From contig CAIYVX010000097.1 of the NCBI GenBank assembly GCA_903929765.1, positions 16,556 through 80,555 of the forward strand: a stretch of DNA of 64,000 nt, in the 5' to 3' direction. Every line of letters starts with the position of its first letter. Position 1 is the first letter of the stretch. A program made the position numbers and the translations under genes. A model generated the notes under the pieces. That model was not told where the DNA came from, made no database searches, and saw nothing but the letters and a program-made list of their open reading frames with translations. Below, one piece after another: positions 37,998-47,566 of the stretch. This DNA is from an uncultured Planctomycetia bacterium. Lineage in GTDB: Bacteria; Planctomycetota; Phycisphaerae; FEN-1346; JAACEH01.

Positions 37998-39932
37998 ATG
38001 GGCAAAACGCTCACTCGCAAAATCATCGAAAAGCACCTCGTCGAGGGCGACTGGCAGCCAGGCGGCGAAATCGCCATCCGCATCGACCAGACCCTGACCC
38101 AGGACGCCACCGGCACCATGGCCCTGCTCGAATTCGAGGCCTTCGGCTGCCCCCGCGTCCGCACCGAAATTTCGGTCAGCTACGTCGATCACAACATGGT
38201 CCAGCTATCCTTCGAGAACGCCGACGACCACGCCTACCTGCAATCCACCGCCGCCCGCTACGGCCTGGTCTTCAGCCGCCCCGGCAACGGCATCTGCCAC
38301 CAGATCCACCTCGAACGCTTCGCCGTCCCCGGCCGCACGCTCCTCGGGGCCGATTCCCACACGCCGACCTGTGGCGGTCTGGCCATGATCGCCATCGGCG
38401 CCGGCGGCCTGGATGTCGCGGCAGCCATGGCCGGCCAACCCTTCCATCTCACCTGCCCGCAGGTCGTCGGCCTCCGCCTCGCCGGTCGACTCCCGGATTA
38501 CGTCGCGGCCAAGGACGTGATACTCGAAGTGCTGCGCCGCCTGACCACCAAGGGCAACGTCGGTTGGGTCGCCGAATATTTCGGCCCCGGCGTCGCCGCC
38601 CTCACCGTCCCCGAACGGGCCACCATCACCAACATGGGCGCCGAACTCGGCGTGACGTGCAGCCTCTTCCCCTCCGACGAGCAGACCCACCGCTTCCTCG
38701 CCGCGCAAAAGCGGGCCGACCTTTATCTTCCCCTCGCCGCCGACGAGACGGCAGCCTACGACCGCATGATCGAAATCGACCTCGCCAAACTCGAACCTCT
38801 GGCCGCCTGCCCCAGTTCGCCCGACAACATCAAACCGATCCGCGAACTCGCCGGCCTCGCCGTGCAGCAAGTCTGCATCGGCAGTTGCACCGCCTCGTCC
38901 TACAAGGACCTGATGACCGCCGCAGCGATGGTGCGCGGAAAGAAAATCTCCCCGCAGACCACCCTGGTCGTCGCCCCCGGCTCGCGGCAAGTTCTCCAGA
39001 ACATCATCCGCGACGGCGGGCTGGCCGACCTGGTCGCCGCCGGCGCCCGGCTCGACGAGTGCGCCTGCGGCTTCTGCATCGGCTGCGCCCAGGCCCCCGC
39101 CACCGGCACCGTTTCTGTCCGCACCTCCAACCGCAATTTCCCCGGCCGCTCCGGCACCCAGGGTGACCAGGTTTACCTGGTCAGTCCTGAAACCGCCGCC
39201 GCTACGGCCCTTGCCGGTATGATAACCGACCCGCGCACCCTCGGCCAAGCCCCGCGCATCGAACTGCCCGCCGAACTCATCATCGACGACTCGATGCTCC
39301 TCGCCCCGCCGGCCGACAGCGTAAAGACGGAGATTTTCCGCGGCCCAAACATCGGCGAACCGCCGCGCTTCGACCCGCTCTCCGACGATCTTGTCGGCGA
39401 AGTGGCCCTCAAGGTCGGTGACAAAATCACCACCGACCACATCTGTCCCGCCGGCAGCCTGCTGCGGCTTCGGTCCAACATCCCGGAATATGCAAAGCAT
39501 GTCTTCACCAATGTCGATCCCGCGTTCGCCGGCCGCGCCGCCGCCCTGCGCGGCCGAAAACTCGCCGCTTTCATCATCGCCGGCGCGAGCTACGGCCAGG
39601 GTTCCAGCCGCGAGCACGCCGCCATCTGCCCGCGCTACCTCGGCATCAGGGCCATCATCGCCAAAAGTTTCGAGCGCATCCACACCGCCAACCTGATCAA
39701 CTTCGGCATTCTGCCGCTCGTCTTCGCCAATCCCGCCGACTACGATCTCGTCGCCCCCGGCGCCGCCCTCCGCCTCGCGGGCGTCAAACAAGCCATCGCC
39801 GCCGGCGCCGATACCCTGGCCATCACCGCCACTGCCGCCGGAAAAGAATTCACTTTCCAAGTCCGCCTGACTCTGACCGACCGCCAGCGCCTCATAGTCA
39901 TCGCCGGCGGACTTTTGAACCTGGAGCGATAG
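37998..39932 (+). CDS. Aconitate hydratase
   Basis: MGKTLTRKIIEKHLVEGDW...LLGADSHTPTCGGLAMIAIGAGGLDVAAAMAG...IGSCTASSYKDL...CGFCIGCAQAPATG...VGDKITTDHICPAG...GASYGQGSSREHAA. Confidence 0.92.
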   Translation: MGKTLTRKIIEKHLVEGDWQPGGEIAIRIDQTLTQDATGTMALLEFEAFGCPRVRTEISVSYVDHNMVQLSFENADDHAYLQSTAARYGLVFSRPGNGICHQIHLERFAVPGRTLLGADSHTPTCGGLAMIAIGAGGLDVAAAMAGQPFHLTCPQVVGLRLAGRLPDYVAAKDVILEVLRRLTTKGNVGWVAEYFGPGVAALTVPERATITNMGAELGVTCSLFPSDEQTHRFLAAQKRADLYLPLAADETAAYDRMIEIDLAKLEPLAACPSSPDNIKPIRELAGLAVQQVCIGSCTASSYKDLMTAAAMVRGKKISPQTTLVVAPGSRQVLQNIIRDGGLADLVAAGARLDECACGFCIGCAQAPATGTVSVRTSNRNFPGRSGTQGDQVYLVSPETAAATALAGMITDPRTLGQAPRIELPAELIIDDSMLLAPPADSVKTEIFRGPNIGEPPRFDPLSDDLVGEVALKVGDKITTDHICPAGSLLRLRSNIPEYAKHVFTNVDPAFAGRAAALRGRKLAAFIIAGASYGQGSSREHAAICPRYLGIRAIIAKSFERIHTANLINFGILPLVFANPADYDLVAPGAALRLAGVKQAIAAGADTLAITATAAGKEFTFQVRLTLTDRQRLIVIAGGLLNLER

Positions 39933-40002
39933 TGTAGGGTGGCTGTTTGCAGGCACGCTGCAAAATCGCGCACAAACATGTTGCTTAATAAAGGAAATTC
40001 AC

Positions 40003-40839
40003 ATGAAGCCCAACGTCAGCGCCGCCGACGGTCCTAGCGCCATCACGCCCTCGCTCTGGTGGGTCGGCCGTTCGGCCTGGGGCGGCCTGCCGCCGTTGAC
40101 CCCCAGCTTCGACGGTAATATTTTCCTCCTAAAGGGCGACCGCTACGACGTGCTCATCGACGCCGGCGGCGGACCTTCGATCAAGGATCTCCAGCACAAC
40201 ATCCGCCTGGCCGGCAGCACACCCGAGCGCATCCGCGAAATCTGGATCACCCACTGCCATTGCGACCATTTTCTCGGCGCCGGCCCCTGGGCCGCCAAAT
40301 ACCCGCGAACCATCTGCTGCCTCTCGAAGGTCGGCCTCACGCTGCTACGGCGCAAGGATTATCGTCTGACTGGTCTTTATCTTGGCCCCGGCGCCCTGAA
40401 ACTACCCAAAAAGCTCCAGCCGCTGGAGGACGGTTCCGTGCTGCGCTGTCCGCCGTTTGAATTGCGGGTCGAGGCGACGCCCGGCCATGTGCCCGATGGC
40501 CTCTGTTTCCGCGGCCAGGTTGACGGGCTGGAATTGCTCGTGACCGGCGACACCGTGATCGGCGACCAACACATTCCGGGCACGGGCCTTCAGAAAGGCA
40601 TGATCGGCTGGATTTGCGGTTCCTGGATGTCCAACATGCGCTCCTATCGCCAGAGCCTGGCCCGGCTCGCCGCGACCAGGCCCGACCTCCTCCTGCCGGG
40701 CCACGGTCTGCCGCAGGCCGGCCCCGCCGCAAGAAGCTCCCTGAAAAACGCCCTGCGCCGCGTCGAACGCCTGATGGCCTTCCCCGACTTCCTCAACCTC
40801 GGACCCTATTACTCCTTTTCCGCCTTCGCGCCGAAATGA
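40003..40839 (+). CDS. MBL-fold metallo-hydrolase
   Basis: NIFLLKGDRYDVLIDAGGG...IWITHCHCDHFLGAGPWA...VEATPGHVPDGLCFR...LLVTGDTVIG. Confidence 0.8.
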   Translation: MKPNVSAADGPSAITPSLWWVGRSAWGGLPPLTPSFDGNIFLLKGDRYDVLIDAGGGPSIKDLQHNIRLAGSTPERIREIWITHCHCDHFLGAGPWAAKYPRTICCLSKVGLTLLRRKDYRLTGLYLGPGALKLPKKLQPLEDGSVLRCPPFELRVEATPGHVPDGLCFRGQVDGLELLVTGDTVIGDQHIPGTGLQKGMIGWICGSWMSNMRSYRQSLARLAATRPDLLLPGHGLPQAGPAARSSLKNALRRVERLMAFPDFLNLGPYYSFSAFAPK

Positions 40840-40933
40840 GCATTGGCCGGCCACCGGTCTGGCAACCACCGCCTGTCGGGTTGGTCGAGCGGCTTCGGTC
40901 GTAGCGCGGGCAGAAATCCTGCTGGTATCTATC

Positions 40934-41080
40934 TCACTGCGTCGCCAACTTGCGGGCTTCCGCCTCGGTGGCCAGGGTCATGTCCTGGCCGCAGCAAACC
41001 AGCGTGCCGCTGCCTTCGTGCAGCACCTCGACGACGATGCCGCAAATCTCGCAGAAATAGAATTCCTTGTCATTGGTCAT
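40934..41080 (-). CDS. Desulforedoxin-like small iron protein (48 aa), not in the supplied ORF track
   Basis: Manual translation: MTNDKEFYFCEICGIVVEVLHEGSGTLVCCGQDMTLATEAEARKLATQ*; CxxC...CC pattern of desulforedoxin/desulfoferrodoxin N-terminal domains. Confidence 0.8.
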   Translation of the reverse strand: MTNDKEFYFCEICGIVVEVLHEGSGTLVCCGQDMTLATEAEARKLATQ

Positions 41081-41176
41081 GGCCGGCCCCTAAAAAGTTT
41101 TCCCTATTGACGACGCTCATTTCTACCGGCGTCGCTCCAAAAAAGCAAGATGCAACCTGTGCGGGCCAGGTGGCGA

Positions 41177-42403
41177 CTATCTCGGCTGCCGGAAAACGTC
41201 GAGGGCCGCAGGGAACGGTCCGAGGGCTCGCTCGAAGAGGCCCAGGGAATAGGCGATGGCCATGCCGTAATTCGTGATCGGCACGCCCGCGCGGCGGCAG
41301 CGCAGGATTCGCGAGAGCATCTCGCGGCGATTCCACATGCAGGCCCCGCAGTGGATCACCAGGTCGAAGCCGGCCGGCGGGTCGGGAAAATCGTGGCCCT
41401 GGACGGTGGTGAAATCGAGCTTGCCGCCGACGTAGTTGGTGAGCCAGCGCGGAATCTTGACGCGGCCGATGTCCTCGCCAATAGGGTGGTGCGAACAGGC
41501 CTCGGCGATAAGAACTTTCGCACCGGGCCGCAGACGGTCGATGGCCATGGCCCCGCGGACAAACTCATTCAGGTCGCCGCGCAGACGCGAAAAAAGAATC
41601 GAAAACGAAGTCATGGGCACGTCCGGCGGTGTGTCAGCGGCCACCTTGAGAAAACCCTGAGAATCGGTAACGACGAGAACGGGCGGACGCTTGAGCCGGT
41701 CGAGGGCGTCGCGGAGTTCGCGTTCCTTGACCACCAGGCAATAGGCGTCATTGTCGAGCACGTCGCGGATGCTCTGGACCTGCGGCAAAATCAGCCGGCC
41801 GCGCGGGGCTTCCAGGTCGATAGGCACGACGAAGACGGCCATTTCGCCGGCGGGGACCAGGTCGCCGAGGATGGTCGGGGCGGACATGAATTCCTCGGGA
41901 GCGGCGGCGATTAGGGCTTCGCGCAGGTCGAGCAGACCCTCGCCGCGGCTGGCGATGGTACGAACAACCGGAACTTTTCGCTCGGCGAGCTTGGCAAGGA
42001 CGGCGGCTGGCGGATCGGCCAGATCGACCTTGTTCAGGACGGCGACGGCGGGGATTTTGCGCTGTGCGAGTTCGTCGAGAATGGCCGTCTCAAATTCGCC
42101 CCAGGCCCCGGCCTCGGCCACGAGAATGCCCACGTCGGTCCGGTCGAAGACCTGCCGGGTGCGGTCGACGCGGAGTTGGCCCAGCGCCCCCACGTCGTCG
42201 AGGCCGGCGGTGTCGATGAACAGGACCGGGCCGAGCGGCAGAAGTTCCATCGGCTTTTCAACCGGGTCGGTCGTGGTGCCGGCCACGTCGGAAACGATGG
42301 AGACCGTCTGTCGCGTCAGGGCGTTAAGCAACGACGACTTGCCGACGTTGCGGCGGCCGAAGAGGCCGATGTGCAGGCGAAAGCCTTTGGGAGTTCCTCT
42401 CAC
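41177..42403 (-). CDS. hydF: [FeFe]-hydrogenase maturation GTPase HydF
   Basis: IGLFGRRNVGKSSLLNALTRQTVSIVSDVAGTTTDPVEKPMELLPLGPVLFIDTAGLDD...IHCGACMWNRREMLSRI. Confidence 0.93.
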   Translation of the reverse strand: MRGTPKGFRLHIGLFGRRNVGKSSLLNALTRQTVSIVSDVAGTTTDPVEKPMELLPLGPVLFIDTAGLDDVGALGQLRVDRTRQVFDRTDVGILVAEAGAWGEFETAILDELAQRKIPAVAVLNKVDLADPPAAVLAKLAERKVPVVRTIASRGEGLLDLREALIAAAPEEFMSAPTILGDLVPAGEMAVFVVPIDLEAPRGRLILPQVQSIRDVLDNDAYCLVVKERELRDALDRLKRPPVLVVTDSQGFLKVAADTPPDVPMTSFSILFSRLRGDLNEFVRGAMAIDRLRPGAKVLIAEACSHHPIGEDIGRVKIPRWLTNYVGGKLDFTTVQGHDFPDPPAGFDLVIHCGACMWNRREMLSRILRCRRAGVPITNYGMAIAYSLGLFERALGPFPAALDVFRQPR

Positions 42404-43818
42404 TTGTGATGTTTTCCTTCATCCGCGGGCCTCCCGAGGCGCGTCACGCGCTCGGGCGAAATCAGGGCGTCAAACTCGGCGGCGCTCATCAGGCGGCGCT
42501 CGATAACGATCTGGCGAACGGTTTGGTTCCGGGTCGTGGCCGCCTCGGCGACTTCCTGGGCCTGGGCGTAGCCGATCTCATCGACCAAGGCGGTTAGAAC
42601 GGCGGTGGTGCCCTCGACATGAGCGCGGCACCGGGCTTCGTCGGCTTCGATACCGGCAACGCAAAATCGCCGCAACATTGAGCAGGCGTTGGTCAGGAGG
42701 TCGAGGCTGTCCAGCAGCGAATCGGCCACCAGCGGCAGAAAGGGATTGAGTTCGAGGCTGCCCATGGCGCAGGCCTGAGCGATGGCCTGATCGTTGGCAC
42801 AGACAACCAGGGCCGCCTGGGTCGCGGCCTCGGGAATCACGGGGTTGACCTTGCCGGGCATGATCGAGGAGCCGGCCTGGCGCGGGGGCAGGCGGATTTC
42901 GCCCAAGCCCGCCTCGGGGCCGGAGGAGAGGAGCCGCAGGTCGCCGGAGATTTTGATGAGGTTGACGGCGCAGGCCTTGAGGATGCCGCTGACTTCGACG
43001 AACACGTCGGCGTTCTGGGTGGCCTCGACCAGGTTTTCGGCTCGGGCCAGGCCGAGGCCGGTGATATCACGGAGTTGCTCGACTGCGCGAAAAATGTATT
43101 GTCGCGGGGCACCGAGGCCGGTGCCGATGGCCGTGCCGCCGAGGTTGACCACGCGCAGACGTTCCTCGCATTTGTAAATCCGCCAGCGGTCGCGGGCGAA
43201 GGCCTCGGCGTAGGCGGACATCTCGCGGCCGAGCGTCGTCAGGACGGCATCCTGCATCTGAGTGCGGCCAACCTTGACGACGTGGGCGAAGGACTTCTCC
43301 TGCCGCTGAAATTCCTCCAGCAGGGCGACGACCTCGCGCTCGAGGCCGCGCAGCAAGCCGATGGCAGCGACGCGCAGGGCCGTGGGATAGGTGTCGTTGG
43401 TGGACTGGTGGAGGTTGAGATCGTCGAGGGGATCGAGGGTGGCATAGTCGCCGAGCGGGCGGCCGAGAAGTTGGAGGGCGCGGTTGGCGAGAACCTCGTT
43501 GACGTTCATGTTGGTGGAAGTGCCGGCGCCGCCCTGGAGGGCATCAACCACGACGTGACGGTCGAGCGACCCGGCCATCATTTCCGTGCCGGCCCGCTCG
43601 ATAGCGGCGAAGGTCGGTTCGTCCCAGCGACCGAGTTCGTGGTTGGTGCGGGAGGCGGCCAGTTTGACGGCGCCAAAGGCGTGGATGAGAGCGGGGTTCA
43701 CCGGGCGGCGGGCGAGCGGAAAATTCTCAATGGCCCGTTCGGTATAGATACCCCAGAGCGCGTCGGCGGGGACGTCGCGCTCGCCCAGAAGATCTTTTTC
43801 CCTGCGGAAGTTGGTCAC
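42400..43818 (-). CDS. aspA: Aspartate ammonia-lyase
   Basis: REKDLLGERDVPADALWGIYTERAIENFPL...GGAGTSTNMNVNEVLANRA...HQSTNDTYPTALRVA...GSSIMPGKVNPVIPE. Confidence 0.9.
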   Translation of the reverse strand: MTNFRREKDLLGERDVPADALWGIYTERAIENFPLARRPVNPALIHAFGAVKLAASRTNHELGRWDEPTFAAIERAGTEMMAGSLDRHVVVDALQGGAGTSTNMNVNEVLANRALQLLGRPLGDYATLDPLDDLNLHQSTNDTYPTALRVAAIGLLRGLEREVVALLEEFQRQEKSFAHVVKVGRTQMQDAVLTTLGREMSAYAEAFARDRWRIYKCEERLRVVNLGGTAIGTGLGAPRQYIFRAVEQLRDITGLGLARAENLVEATQNADVFVEVSGILKACAVNLIKISGDLRLLSSGPEAGLGEIRLPPRQAGSSIMPGKVNPVIPEAATQAALVVCANDQAIAQACAMGSLELNPFLPLVADSLLDSLDLLTNACSMLRRFCVAGIEADEARCRAHVEGTTAVLTALVDEIGYAQAQEVAEAATTRNQTVRQIVIERRLMSAAEFDALISPERVTRLGRPADEGKHHK

Positions 43819-43831
43819 GGTCGGTCACTCG

Positions 43832-45259
43832 TTAGAAGTACAGATCGCGTTCGCCGCCGTCGCGAATGCGGCGCAGGCGGTCGACGATCTCGGCCTTGCC
43901 CGGCCCTTCGTCGATCTTGGCCAGTTCGTCGGCGATGATTTTTTCTCCGGCGGCGCGTGTTTCCGGCGAGGCGTAATCGGTCAGGTACTCCTCGAGCGTG
44001 GTCAGGGCGTTGGGCGTGCAGAACCGCTTGATAAAGCCGGGAATGGCGAACTCCATGAAATGTTCGCCGGTGCGGCCGAGACGGTAGCAGGCGGTGCAGA
44101 AACTCGGCACATAGCCGTCGGCCATGAGTTCGCGCATGACCACGTCGAGCGGGCGAATGTCGCCGAGGGCGAATTGCTCGCGGTCGAGATTTTGCTTCTT
44201 GCCGCCGTCGGTGTAACCCCCGATTTCGCAGCGGCTGCCGGCGTCGATCTGCGAGACGCCGAACTCCATAGCTTCGCGGCGCACGTGCGGCGGTTCGCGG
44301 GCGGTCAGAATCAGCCCGGTATAGGGAACGGAGAGCCGCAGGACGGCGATCAGACGTTTGAAGGCTTCGTCATCGACTTGGGCGTAGTTGTGGTCAAGGG
44401 TCACGCCGCTGGCCGGGCGGATTCGCGGGAAGCTGATGGTGTGCGGCCCGACGCCGTATGTGCGGCGCAGGTGTACGGCGTGCGAAACGAGGCCGAGAAC
44501 CTCGAACCGCCAGTCGTGCAGGCCGAACAAGGCGCCGATGCCGACGTCGTCGCAGCCGGCTTCCATGGCCCGGCCCTGGCCGTCGAGGCGGTAAAGATAG
44601 TTGCCCTTGCGGGTGTTGCGGGGATGGAGTTGGGCATAGGTGGCGTGGTGGTAGGTTTCCTGAAAAATCTGATAGGTGCCGATGCCGGCGGCCTTGATGG
44701 TGCGGTAGCCCTCGTAATCCATGGGGGCGGCGTTGATGTTGACGCGGCGGATGTCGCCGCGGCCGACCTTGGTTTCGTAGGTCACGCGGACGCAATGGGC
44801 GATGAAGTCGGCGTCGTAGAGCGGATGTTCGCCAAAGACGAGAATGGTGCGGCGATGGCCGACCTGTTCGAGGGCTTCGACCTGGCGGCGCAGCTCGTCG
44901 TCGTCGAGGGTGCGGCGCACCGCATCGGCGTTGGAGCGTTTGAAACCACAGTAGAGGCAATCGTTCAGGCACTCGTTGCCGACGTAGATCGGGGCGAAGA
45001 GAACGATGCGGTTGCCGTAAACATCGCGCTTGAGCTGGCGGGCCGCCGCGAAAATCTCTTCGATCATGCCGGGATCTGTGGCGGATAGGAGCGCGGCCGT
45101 CTCTTCGACTTCGAGCGGCTCCTTAGACAAACTCTTGGCGATGATCTCGCGGACGCGTGCAAAGTCCGCTGGTGCGGCCGAGGTGAGCGCGGTGAGCCGC
45201 GCGTCGTCGATGAAATCGACCGCCTTGGGACTCAACGTCATGGCAGGTAAGGCACACAT
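43832..45259 (-). CDS. hydG: [FeFe]-hydrogenase maturation radical SAM protein HydG
   Basis: IVLFAPIYVGNECLNDCLYCGFKRSNADAVRRTLDDDEL...SFCTACYRLGRTGEHFMEFAIPGFIKRFCTPNALTTLEEYLTDYAS. Confidence 0.94.
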   Translation of the reverse strand: MCALPAMTLSPKAVDFIDDARLTALTSAAPADFARVREIIAKSLSKEPLEVEETAALLSATDPGMIEEIFAAARQLKRDVYGNRIVLFAPIYVGNECLNDCLYCGFKRSNADAVRRTLDDDELRRQVEALEQVGHRRTILVFGEHPLYDADFIAHCVRVTYETKVGRGDIRRVNINAAPMDYEGYRTIKAAGIGTYQIFQETYHHATYAQLHPRNTRKGNYLYRLDGQGRAMEAGCDDVGIGALFGLHDWRFEVLGLVSHAVHLRRTYGVGPHTISFPRIRPASGVTLDHNYAQVDDEAFKRLIAVLRLSVPYTGLILTAREPPHVRREAMEFGVSQIDAGSRCEIGGYTDGGKKQNLDREQFALGDIRPLDVVMRELMADGYVPSFCTACYRLGRTGEHFMEFAIPGFIKRFCTPNALTTLEEYLTDYASPETRAAGEKIIADELAKIDEGPGKAEIVDRLRRIRDGGERDLYF

Positions 45260-45311
45260 CTTAAGTCACTCCTACAGATTAAATTGTCGGGTCTGTTGAC
45301 CCGACCGACAA

Positions 45312-46388
45312 TCATTTTACGCCGGCGGCCGAACGGCGCCGCGAGTCTCCGCGCCCGGAGCCGACCGTGCGGCCAATGCTGAGAATCCGGCCGCGCAAGC
45401 AGCGGTGGCAATCGTCGGCCGTCTCGCGGATGCAAGCCTTGGCCGGGTAAATCTCGTAGAGCGCCCGGTACTCCACCGGCGTCAGGTTCGGCATCACCAC
45501 GTTGGCCCCGCGCGAAAGCCCGAGTTCGCGGCCCGCGGCCAGATTCAAGGTGGCCAGGGCCGTAGTACTGGGAATGTTCGCACCGGGACAGACGAGCCGG
45601 GCCAGAGCCACGACTTTGTAGGTCATCGCCTCGGTGTTGGGCACTTGGTCCGCCCCGCCAGACGCCGGCGGATCGCGTCCGAGCGGCGTCTCGGAATGAG
45701 CGATATACGGCCCGACACCAATCATATCCAAGTCGAGTTCGCGGAACAACTCGATGTCGCGGGCCAGGTCGTCGAAAGTCTGGCCGGGAATGCCGATCAT
45801 CACGCCGCTGCCAATTTCATAGCCGAGTTCGCGGAGGCGGCGGAGGATTTTTACCCGGGTGTGCCACGGCGGGTCTTGTCCCGCCGTGTCATCTGTCGGC
45901 CGGCGCGGCGGATGAATCCGGCGATAAAGCTCCGCGTTGGAAGTCTCGAACCGCAAGAGATAGCGATCCGCCCCCCCTACCCTCCAGAGGGCCAGTTCCT
46001 CGTCCGCGCGTTCGCCAAGGCTGAGCGTCACCGCCAGCGGCGTCTCGGCTTTGATGTGACGCACCACGTCGGCCACCCACGGGCCGGTGAGGCGATAGTC
46101 TTCACCGGCCTGGAGGACGACCGTGCCGTAACCAAACTCGACCGCCCGACGGGCACAGGCGAGGATTTTGCTGGCGGTCATGCGGTACCGTTGCAGATCG
46201 CGTCGCCCGGCCCGCAGTCCACAATACCCGCATTGCCGTACGCAGTGGTTGGAAATTTCGATCAGGCCGCGCAGGTGGACTTCGTCACCAACGTGTTCAC
46301 GGCGCACGGTGTCGGCCTGACGCCAGAGTTCTTCCAATCGGCGCTCGTCGGTTTCCCGCAGCCAGGCCAGAATCAGCTCATGCGTCAT
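45312..46388 (-). CDS. hydE: [FeFe]-hydrogenase maturation radical SAM protein HydE
   Basis: VHLRGLIEISNHCVRQCGYCGLRAGRRDLQRYRMTASKIL...VVLQAGEDY...FETSNAELYRRIHP; adjacent to hydG/hydF. Confidence 0.92.
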   Translation of the reverse strand: MTHELILAWLRETDERRLEELWRQADTVRREHVGDEVHLRGLIEISNHCVRQCGYCGLRAGRRDLQRYRMTASKILACARRAVEFGYGTVVLQAGEDYRLTGPWVADVVRHIKAETPLAVTLSLGERADEELALWRVGGADRYLLRFETSNAELYRRIHPPRRPTDDTAGQDPPWHTRVKILRRLRELGYEIGSGVMIGIPGQTFDDLARDIELFRELDLDMIGVGPYIAHSETPLGRDPPASGGADQVPNTEAMTYKVVALARLVCPGANIPSTTALATLNLAAGRELGLSRGANVVMPNLTPVEYRALYEIYPAKACIRETADDCHRCLRGRILSIGRTVGSGRGDSRRRSAAGVK

Positions 46389-47547
46389 GGCCGGGCGCCT
46401 CCGGGACGGCCGGTTCCGCGGGCGGCGGCGTGCGGCTCAAGGTCACGGTAAAGGTGCTGCCGACGTCGGGTTGGCTGGCGACGGTGGCATCGCCGCCGTA
46501 GAGCTGGGCCAACTTCTTGACGATGGCCAGGCCGAGGCCGCTGCCGAGGATGTTGCGGGTCTTGTCGTTCTTGATGCGGACGAAATCGCCGAACAGCCGC
46601 CCGCACTCTTCCTCGGTCAGGCCGATGCCGGTGTCGACCACGCGGATCGTGACCTGGTCGGGAGCGTCTTCGAGCGTCACGTCCACGCGGCCGCCGTCGC
46701 GATTGTACTTCACGGCGTTGGAGACGAGGTTGTTCATGATGATTTCCAGTTCACTGCGGTCGGCCGTCAGGCGCAGCGCCGGCGGGGCGTGCAACTCGAC
46801 CACGAGGCCGCGCGGCTGGGCTTCGGGCAGTGCGGTTTCGATGGCCGCCTGGGCGGCTTCACGCAGGTCGCAGTCGACCAGGTCGCGGCGGCGCTGGCCG
46901 GACTCAATTCGCGTCAGATCGAGGAGGTCGAGGATAAGTTTGCGCATGTGTTGCGAGCGGATAAGCGACCGTTCGATCATGTGCTGGTAGGCGGCCGGAT
47001 CGTCGCCGGCGGAATGGTCCTTGAGGATGTGGAGGTAGCCTTCGATGGCGCCGAGCGGGGCCTTGAGTTCGTGGGCCACGACGGAGATGAACTGGAAGCG
47101 GAGTTGGCGTTTCTCGCGGGCCAGTTGGCGGGCCTGGCGGGCCAGAATCAGGCTGCCGGCAGCCTTGCGGACCGTGTTGCGAAGTTCGTCGGGAGTGAAC
47201 GGCTTGGCCAGAAAATCGTAGGCCCCGCGCTTGATGGCCGTGACCGCAGCCTCCAGCGAAGCGTAAGCCGTAATCATCACGGTCAACATGCCGCGCTCGG
47301 GCGTGACGAGGCGTTCCAGAACCTCGAGGCCGCTCAGGCCGGGCAGCTTGTGATCCAGCAGAAGAATGTCGGGCGGGTCGGCGGCGAGGCGTTCGATGGC
47401 CTGCTCGCCGGTGGCGGCGGTTTCGACCGTGAAGCCGATGTCGCCATTGACATCGGGCAGGCGAAACTTGAAGTTGGCCAGGCTCCGGGACACACCGGTC
47501 AACATTCCGGGTTCGTCATCGACGACCAGCACTCTGAGCGTTTCCAC
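46378..47547 (-). CDS. Response regulator receiver-histidine kinase fusion
   Basis: GTG start METLRVLVVDDEPGMLTG...LLLDHKLPGLSGLEVLERL...FLAKPFTPDEL then FQFISVVAHELKAPLGAIEGYLHILKDH...NNLVSNAVKYNRDGGRVDV...GSGLGLAIVKKLAQLYGG. Confidence 0.85.
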   Translation of the reverse strand: METLRVLVVDDEPGMLTGVSRSLANFKFRLPDVNGDIGFTVETAATGEQAIERLAADPPDILLLDHKLPGLSGLEVLERLVTPERGMLTVMITAYASLEAAVTAIKRGAYDFLAKPFTPDELRNTVRKAAGSLILARQARQLAREKRQLRFQFISVVAHELKAPLGAIEGYLHILKDHSAGDDPAAYQHMIERSLIRSQHMRKLILDLLDLTRIESGQRRRDLVDCDLREAAQAAIETALPEAQPRGLVVELHAPPALRLTADRSELEIIMNNLVSNAVKYNRDGGRVDVTLEDAPDQVTIRVVDTGIGLTEEECGRLFGDFVRIKNDKTRNILGSGLGLAIVKKLAQLYGGDATVASQPDVGSTFTVTLSRTPPPAEPAVPEAPGHDA

Positions 47548-47566
47548 GATTGCTCCTCGCGTTCGG

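Noticed and set aside
38205-39956. 583-aa minus-strand ORF
   Set aside because: Antisense to aconitase; Gly/Asp/Val shadow composition, whereas the plus frame has all aconitase motifs.
43811-45088. 425-aa plus-strand ORF
   Set aside because: Antisense to hydG; shadow composition.
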